From contig JAURPT010000094.1 of assembly GCA_030836535.1 (NCBI GenBank), forward strand, positions 1 to 38,598: a stretch of 38,598 nucleotides of DNA. The letters are read 5' to 3'. The stretch comes from Alphaproteobacteria bacterium. Its GTDB lineage: Bacteria; Pseudomonadota; Alphaproteobacteria; SMXS01. This document shows, in pieces, positions 33,849-38,598 of the stretch. The translations under genes and the position numbers were made by a program. Position 1 is the first letter of the stretch. Every line of letters begins with the position of its first letter. The notes under the pieces are model-generated. The model saw only the letters and a program-made list of their open reading frames with translations, was not told the DNA's origin and searched no databases.

Positions 33849-35699
33849 ATGCCTCAATATCGTTCACGTACGTCGACCCATGGCCGTAATATGGCTGGTG
33901 CTCGCGGCCTTTGGCGCGCCACCGGCATGAAGGATGGTGACTTTGGTAAGCCGATTATTGCCATTGCCAATTCTTTTACCCAGTTCGTACCGGGCCATGT
34001 GCATTTGAAAGATCTGGGCCAGATGGTCGCCCGAGAAATTGAAAAGGCAGGCGGTGTCGCCAAAGAGTTCAACTCCATTGCAGTAGACGACGGCATTGCC
34101 ATGGGCCATGACGGTATGCTCTACAGCCTGCCATCGCGCGATCTGATCGCCGACAGCGTCGAATATATGGCCAACGCCCATTGTGCTGATGCGCTGGTCT
34201 GCATTTCCAATTGTGACAAGATCACCCCGGGCATGTTGATGGCCGCCATGCGCCTCAATATCCCCACAGTCTTCGTATCCGGCGGCCCGATGGAAGCCGG
34301 TAAGGTCGATTGGGGCGAGCATGACAAGATCGACCTGATCGACGCCATGGTCGCCGCGGTTGACGACAGCGTCAGCGACGAGAAACTGGCAGAGATAGAA
34401 CGCTCTGCCTGCCCAACCTGCGGGTCGTGCTCCGGTATGTTTACGGCGAATTCCATGAACTGCCTGACAGAGGCATTGGGGCTTTCATTGCCGGGTAATG
34501 GGTCGACCCTGGCCACTCATGCTGACCGCAAGGAATTGTTTCTGCAGGCGGGCCGCACGGTGGTGGACCTTGCCAAGCGTTATTATGAAGGCGACGACGA
34601 AAGCGTCCTGCCGCGCTCCATCGCGACGTTTGAGAGTTTTGAAAACGCCATGACGCTCGACATCGCCATGGGCGGCTCTACCAACACGGTACTGCACCTG
34701 CTGGCTGCTGCCTATGAAGCCGGCGTCGACTTTACCATGGCTGACATTGACCGGCTGTCGCGCCGCGTACCTTGCCTGTGTAAGGTCGCACCGAATATTG
34801 CCAATGTGCATATGGAAGACGTCCACCGTGCTGGCGGCATCATGGGCATTCTTGGTGAGTTGGATCGGGCCGGTCTGTTGGATACAGGCCAATCAACCGT
34901 CCATAGCCCGACAATGGCAGACGCGCTTTCCAAGTGGGATATCGCAGGTGATGTCTCTGAAAACGTAAAAGATTTCTATCGAGCCGCGCCAGGCGGCATC
35001 CCGACCCAGGTTGCCTTTAGCCAGAACCGACGCTTTGCCGAGGTGGATGATGACCGCGATGGTGGCGTCATCCGTAATCTTGAAAATGCCTTTAGCCAGG
35101 ACGGCGGCCTTGCCGTGCTGTTCGGCAATATTGCCGAGCTGGGCTGCATCGTGAAGACGGCTGGTGTTGACGAAAATGTCCTGAAGTTCACGGGCAAGGC
35201 CCGGATATTCGAAAGCCAGGATTCTGCTGTTAAGGCCATCATCAGCGACAAGATCAATGAAGGCGATGTTGTCGTTATCCGTTATGAAGGCCCGAAGGGC
35301 GGTCCGGGCATGCAGGAAATGTTGTATCCCACCAGCTATCTCAAGGCCAAGGGCCTGGGCAAGGCCTGTGCGCTGGTGACCGACGGGCGTTTCTCTGGTG
35401 GTACGTCAGGCCTGTCTATTGGCCACGCCTCGCCAGAGGCTGCCGAAGGCGGCGCTATCGGCCTGGTCGAAGAAGGTGATATGATCGAAATCGATATCCC
35501 TAACCGGACGATCAATTTGTCAGTAAGCGATGAAGAGCTGGCCGAACGACGTGCGAAGGAAGAAGTCAAAGGTCGCGATGCCTGGAAACCTTCTGAGCAT
35601 CGCGAACGGGCCGTATCACCTGCGCTGAAAGCCTATGCGGCCATGACGACGTCTGCTGCCCGTGGCGCGGTGCGCGATGTGGACCAGCTTTATCGCTGA
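33849..35699 (+). CDS. ilvD: Dihydroxy-acid dehydratase
   Basis: IlvD dehydrates 2,3-dihydroxy-isovalerate and -methylvalerate in branched-chain amino acid synthesis. The protein has 616 residues, the same as E. coli IlvD. It starts [26 protein letters not shown] and contains [13 protein letters not shown], the iron-sulfur ligands Cys122 (NCDKITPG) and Cys194 ([16 protein letters not shown]), and the C-terminal [21 protein letters not shown] with the catalytic region. It is a true IlvD rather than a sugar-acid dehydratase. The nearest ribosome-site candidate is GAAGGA about 10 bases before the ATG. It appears to be a single-gene unit, out of pathway with its neighbours. Confidence 0.97.
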   Translation: MPQYRSRTSTHGRNMAGARGLWRATGMKDGDFGKPIIAIANSFTQFVPGHVHLKDLGQMVAREIEKAGGVAKEFNSIAVDDGIAMGHDGMLYSLPSRDLIADSVEYMANAHCADALVCISNCDKITPGMLMAAMRLNIPTVFVSGGPMEAGKVDWGEHDKIDLIDAMVAAVDDSVSDEKLAEIERSACPTCGSCSGMFTANSMNCLTEALGLSLPGNGSTLATHADRKELFLQAGRTVVDLAKRYYEGDDESVLPRSIATFESFENAMTLDIAMGGSTNTVLHLLAAAYEAGVDFTMADIDRLSRRVPCLCKVAPNIANVHMEDVHRAGGIMGILGELDRAGLLDTGQSTVHSPTMADALSKWDIAGDVSENVKDFYRAAPGGIPTQVAFSQNRRFAEVDDDRDGGVIRNLENAFSQDGGLAVLFGNIAELGCIVKTAGVDENVLKFTGKARIFESQDSAVKAIISDKINEGDVVVIRYEGPKGGPGMQEMLYPTSYLKAKGLGKACALVTDGRFSGGTSGLSIGHASPEAAEGGAIGLVEEGDMIEIDIPNRTINLSVSDEELAERRAKEEVKGRDAWKPSEHRERAVSPALKAYAAMTTSAARGAVRDVDQLYR

Positions 35700-35711
35700 T
35701 TTTGGTAAGCA

Positions 35712-36701
35712 CTAAGGCAGTAACACGCCCTTGCCGGTGACCTTGCGGTCCAGCAGATCACGCATGGCTTTGCCGGCTTCAGCGAGTGGATATTGCTGAC
35801 CCTGTGGTGGGTTCAGCTTGTTACTGGTGACCAATTCGGCCAGCTTGGCCAGTAGCTTGCCTTGACCTTCTGCATTCCCGCCGCGCACCCAGCCACCCCA
35901 GTCGACGCCGACAATCTGGCACTGCTTTAGCAGCGCCAGGTTCAGCGGTATGCGCGGAATTTCGCCATTGGCAAACCCAATGACCAGAAAGCGCCCCCAA
36001 GGCTTTAACGTCCGTAGGGCGATGTTGGAAAAGTCTCCGCCAACGGGGTCGTAGACCGCATCGACACCGCTACTGGGGCTAGCTTTGGCGGCTGCTTCAA
36101 CCTCTTTGCGCCAGTCTTCCTGCGTATAGTCGACCACGGCATCCGCGCCCTGGTCGAGGCATGCCTGTCGTTTTTCCTCAGACGATGCACAGGCAATCAC
36201 AAAGGCACCCATGGCTTTGGCCAGATCAATCGCAGCGAGGCCCACGCCGCCACCGGCGCCCAGCACCAGCATGGTCTCGCCTGGGCCAGTAATGCCGGCC
36301 CGGTTTTCAAAGGCAAACAAAGCGGTGCAGTAGGACACCAAAAAGCCTGCTGCGGCCTCAAATGACAGGTTCTGCGGTTTGCGCACGCAGGCAGCGGCCT
36401 GCATCAGGGTTTGCTCAGCAAAGGCGCCGCCTTGGGCCATGCCGAAGACTTCGTCACCCACGGAGAGGTGTTCAACGCCCTCGCCCAGCGCGGCTATTGT
36501 GCCAGAAACTTCGCTGCCGGGAATAAAGGGCAGGGGTGGTTTTACCTGGTAGAGCCCCTGCACATAGAGCGCATCGACAAAGCCGAGACCGGCTGCCTTG
36601 ACGGTCACCAATACCTGGCCCGGCCCTGGTGTGGGGGCGTCAACGGCAGTGAAGGATAGTTCCTCTGGTGGTGCGTAGTCGGTGCACAGAATGGCGCGCA
36701 T
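35712..36701 (-). CDS. Quinone-oxidoreductase-like MDR enzyme
   Basis: This 329-residue zinc-free medium-chain dehydrogenase starts MRAILCTDYAPPEELSF at an ATG (36701) with AGAGGGAA upstream; the longer frame to 36761 lies in the intergenic repeats and is rejected. The nucleotide loop GAGGGVG is at 148-154, and PGSEVSGTIAALGEGV and VGDEVFG are typical of the QOR/NADPH:quinone reductase group. In actinobacterial and alphaproteobacterial catabolic clusters such proteins reduce enoyl-type substrates, but the substrate here is unknown. It converges on ilvD with 12 bases between and is divergent from an SDR. Confidence 0.9.
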   Translation of the reverse strand: MRAILCTDYAPPEELSFTAVDAPTPGPGQVLVTVKAAGLGFVDALYVQGLYQVKPPLPFIPGSEVSGTIAALGEGVEHLSVGDEVFGMAQGGAFAEQTLMQAAACVRKPQNLSFEAAAGFLVSYCTALFAFENRAGITGPGETMLVLGAGGGVGLAAIDLAKAMGAFVIACASSEEKRQACLDQGADAVVDYTQEDWRKEVEAAAKASPSSGVDAVYDPVGGDFSNIALRTLKPWGRFLVIGFANGEIPRIPLNLALLKQCQIVGVDWGGWVRGGNAEGQGKLLAKLAELVTSNKLNPPQGQQYPLAEAGKAMRDLLDRKVTGKGVLLP

Positions 36702-36753
36702 TGGTTCCCTCTTCAAAAGCCGTCGACAGATGACGAATTGCCGCACACTATAG

Positions 36754-36777
36754 CGGTTCATCGGGCCGGTTCACCGG
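36754..36777. repeat. Two near-identical 11-base direct repeats in a divergent promoter region
   Basis: CGGTTCATCGG (36754-36764) and CGGTTCACCGG (36767-36777) differ at one base and are spaced 13 bases start to start. They lie between the MDR and SDR starts, about 40 to 65 bases before each gene. A small hairpin (CGCCT-CAG-AGGCG, 36794-36806) follows just before the SDR ribosome site. They may be operator sites for a regulator controlling both genes. Confidence 0.5.
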
Positions 36778-36817
36778 AAAAGAATAGCGAAGGCGCCTCA
36801 GAGGCGGGGAGAAGAAA

Positions 36818-37654
36818 GTGTCAGGAAAACTTGAAGGAAAAGTAGCGGTTATTACCGGAGCAGCCAGCGGTATTGGCGCGCAGACAGCGCGGCTATTCGC
36901 CAGCGAAGGCGCGTGTGTTGTCATCGCTGATATGCAGGTGGACAAAGGCCAGTCTGTGGCCGAAGAGCTGGGTGAGGCGGGCATCTTTCATCAGGTTGAT
37001 GTGCGCTCAGAGGAAGACATTGCTGCGATAATGGATACGGCCATGGCTGAATGGGGCCGGTTGGATATCTTGTTCAACAATGCCGGGTTCGGCGGCGCGC
37101 TGGGGCCAATCGAGGCCATCAAGTTGGAAGATTATGACCTGACATTTGATGTGCTGGTCAAAAGCGTGTTCCTGGGCATGAAGCATGCTGCCCCCATCAT
37201 GAAGCAGCAGAATAGCGGCAACATTATCAGCACGGCCAGCGTGGCGGGGCTGATGAACGGAGTCTCGCCGCATCTCTATGGCGTGGCCAAGGCGGCGGTG
37301 ATCAAGCTGACCGAAACGGTCTCGCTTGAATTGGGTGAACACAATATCCGCGTCAATGCCATTTGCCCCGGTATGGTTGCCACACCCCTGGTGACGGGTC
37401 GACTAAAGCCAACCGAAGAAGACGTTGCTGCCATTCGTGATAACGCAGGTAAGGATACACCGTTGGGCCGTTCCGGTGTGCCAGAAGATATCGCCGAGGC
37501 GGCGTTGTTCCTGGCGTCTGATGCGTCGAGCTACATCACCGGCCATGCTCTGGTAGTGGATGGTGGCATTACATCGGGTCCCAGTTGGCCTGAATGGCCG
37601 GAATATATGCGCAGCCCTTTGCCGCTGCGGATGTACCGGCCTGAAGGCGCTTAA
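36818..37654 (+). CDS. Short-chain dehydrogenase/reductase, NAD-type
   Basis: This 278-residue SDR has TGAASGIG (13-20), Asp38 after beta-2 favouring NAD, NNAG (87-90), Ser141, Tyr154 and Lys158 (YGVAK). A C-terminal extension of about 25 residues rich in Pro and Trp (PSWPEWPEYMRSPLPLRMY) is uncommon for the core family and may shape the substrate site. The start is a GTG at 36818 after GGGGAG. It aligns residue for residue with the next SDR in the first 160 positions, so the two are paralogues. It probably oxidises a secondary alcohol in a catabolic route. Confidence 0.9.
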   Translation: MSGKLEGKVAVITGAASGIGAQTARLFASEGACVVIADMQVDKGQSVAEELGEAGIFHQVDVRSEEDIAAIMDTAMAEWGRLDILFNNAGFGGALGPIEAIKLEDYDLTFDVLVKSVFLGMKHAAPIMKQQNSGNIISTASVAGLMNGVSPHLYGVAKAAVIKLTETVSLELGEHNIRVNAICPGMVATPLVTGRLKPTEEDVAAIRDNAGKDTPLGRSGVPEDIAEAALFLASDASSYITGHALVVDGGITSGPSWPEWPEYMRSPLPLRMYRPEGA

Positions 37655-37669
37655 AAAATTTGCTTCCCC

Positions 37670-37698
37670 AAAAAAAGGCCCGGCAAAAGCCGGGCCTT
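37670..37698. terminator. Terminator between two convergent SDR genes
   Basis: The arms AAGGCCCGGC (37675-37684) and GCCGGGCCTT (37689-37698) pair perfectly around AAAA. The seven A residues at 37670-37676 give a T-run on the minus strand, so it is best suited to end the minus-strand SDR. On the plus strand only a short weak T-tract (CATTTT) follows. Confidence 0.88.
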
Positions 37699-37722
37699 GA
37701 TCATTTTAGATGGCGCTGAGCC

Positions 37723-38553
37723 TTAGAGGTCGCGGCGCCCGGCTTCGCGGTAAATACCGCCTTCGCCGTCGTTAAAGTCGGTGCCGCCGCCAGAACTGGT
37801 CTGGCCGGCATCGATGACCAGCGTGTGACCAGAAACGTAAGGCGCTTCGTCGGAGGCCAGGTACAGCAGGCCATTGGCAATGTCGATCGGGAAGCCCGCA
37901 TAACCAAGGGGCGAGCCAGAAGCAATGCCGTCTGCTGTCTTGTCATAGGCTTCATTGTCACCGGTCATCACCGCAGCGGTCATGTCCGTCACAGTATTGC
38001 CGGGTGCAACCGCGTTGACGCGGATCTGGTATTTGCCCACTTCTGAGGCCACAGACTTGGTCAGGCCGACAACGCCATGTTTACAGGCAGTGTAGCAGTG
38101 CGGGCCCAGGCCGCCGATCACACCTGCGGTAGAGGCGATGGACAGAATGACGCCGGATTTCTGCGGGATCATCACACGAGCGGCGTGCTTCATACCCAGA
38201 TAGACGCCCTTGAGCAGAATGGCGACGGTCAGGTCCCAGGCTTCTGTATTCATCTGTGCAATGGAACCGACAGAGCCAACAATGCCTGCATTGTTGACCA
38301 TGCAGTCAAGTTTGCCGAATTCGGAGACGGCAAGATCCACAGCGGCGGCAACCTGGTCTTCCTGTGTTACGTCGCATTTGATGAAGCGGGCAGCGTCGCC
38401 CAGCTCGGCGGCTTTAGCCTGGCCTGCTTCTTCCTGGAAGTCTGCAATGATAACCTTGCCGCCTTCTTTGACGAACAGTTCTGCGGTGCCGGCGCCAATG
38501 CCGCTGGCTGCGCCTGTGATGACGGATACTTTGCCGTCCATTCTACCTGCCAT
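37723..38553 (-). CDS. Short-chain dehydrogenase/reductase, NAD-type
   Basis: This 276-residue SDR has TGAASGIG (13-20), Asp38, NNAG (87-90), Ser141, Tyr154 and Lys158 (YTACK). It carries a Gly- and Asp-rich tail (GGGTDFNDGEGGIYREAGRRDL) after the usual end of the fold. All catalytic residues are present. The ATG at 38553 has GGGGAG at 8 bases spacing. The paralogue at 36818-37654 has the same motif positions but a different tail, which suggests different substrates in a related pathway. The remaining 45 bases to the window end are its leader; no promoter can be called there. Confidence 0.92.
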   Translation of the reverse strand: MAGRMDGKVSVITGAASGIGAGTAELFVKEGGKVIIADFQEEAGQAKAAELGDAARFIKCDVTQEDQVAAAVDLAVSEFGKLDCMVNNAGIVGSVGSIAQMNTEAWDLTVAILLKGVYLGMKHAARVMIPQKSGVILSIASTAGVIGGLGPHCYTACKHGVVGLTKSVASEVGKYQIRVNAVAPGNTVTDMTAAVMTGDNEAYDKTADGIASGSPLGYAGFPIDIANGLLYLASDEAPYVSGHTLVIDAGQTSSGGGTDFNDGEGGIYREAGRRDL

Positions 38554-38598
38554 GTGAATTCTCCCCTGAGTTCTGGTGTGGAATGCTTTTGAATCGCC

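Noticed and set aside
1-38598. tRNA genes, CRISPR arrays, insertion sequences, integrases or prophage genes
   Set aside because: I looked through the intergenic spaces and gene products and found none; no gap exceeds 300 bases and no transposase-like product was seen.

Overview
The window reads as chromosomal DNA of a free-living, probably marine or environmental alphaproteobacterium. The evidence is the block recR-ybaB-dnaX with a short (about 97 nt) SRP RNA just upstream, a monofunctional prephenate dehydratase divergent from a membrane-anchored CycM-like cytochrome c, GC-rich codon use and many GTG starts. The genus cannot be named from sequence alone. Coding density is very high: no stretch over 300 bases lacks a gene, and several convergent pairs are separated by only 1 to 12 bases.

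Positions 1-8141 are housekeeping genes: fmt (3' end outside the window) and def on the minus strand; rmuC; the minus-strand operon dnaX-ybaB-recR with ffs upstream; nudC; pheA; and a cytochrome c gene closed by a clear terminator.

Positions 8142-19514 concern peptide import and turnover. A tightly coupled operon encodes two tandem YejA-type binding proteins, YejB, YejE and the double ATPase YejF, followed by a 59-residue membrane protein. Facing it are a signal-less SH3/NlpC-P60 peptidase and an M17 aminopeptidase, then a divergent MFS transporter. The set suggests import of murein-derived peptides and their breakdown in the cytoplasm.

Positions 19515-38598 form an accessory catabolic region. 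First comes a three-gene cluster of an ACAD10/11-like acyl-CoA dehydrogenase, an LLM-type flavin/F420 oxidoreductase and an aminoglycoside-phosphotransferase-like kinase, with a perfect palindrome in its leader. Next is a minus-strand run: iron alcohol dehydrogenase, DUF350 membrane protein, membrane-anchored trypsin-like protease, zinc-free MDR reductase and Ddn-like deazaflavin oxidoreductase. An HMG-CoA-synthase-like protein fused to a DUF35 domain but lacking the nucleophilic Cys is paired with an SCP2-type thiolase. The rest holds a Rieske oxygenase alpha subunit, an SDR, an amidase, IlvD, a quinone-reductase-like MDR protein and two paralogous SDRs.

The most promising systems are (i) the split ACAD10/11-like kinase plus dehydrogenase cluster, probably for hydroxyacyl-CoA degradation by phosphorylation and elimination, with an unexplained LLM enzyme; (ii) the Cys-less HMGCS-like/DUF35 fusion with its thiolase, which resembles the archaeal thiolase-DUF35-HMGCS complex; and (iii) the Yej plus cytosolic peptidase locus. 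I saw no tRNA, rRNA, CRISPR array, insertion sequence or integrase.
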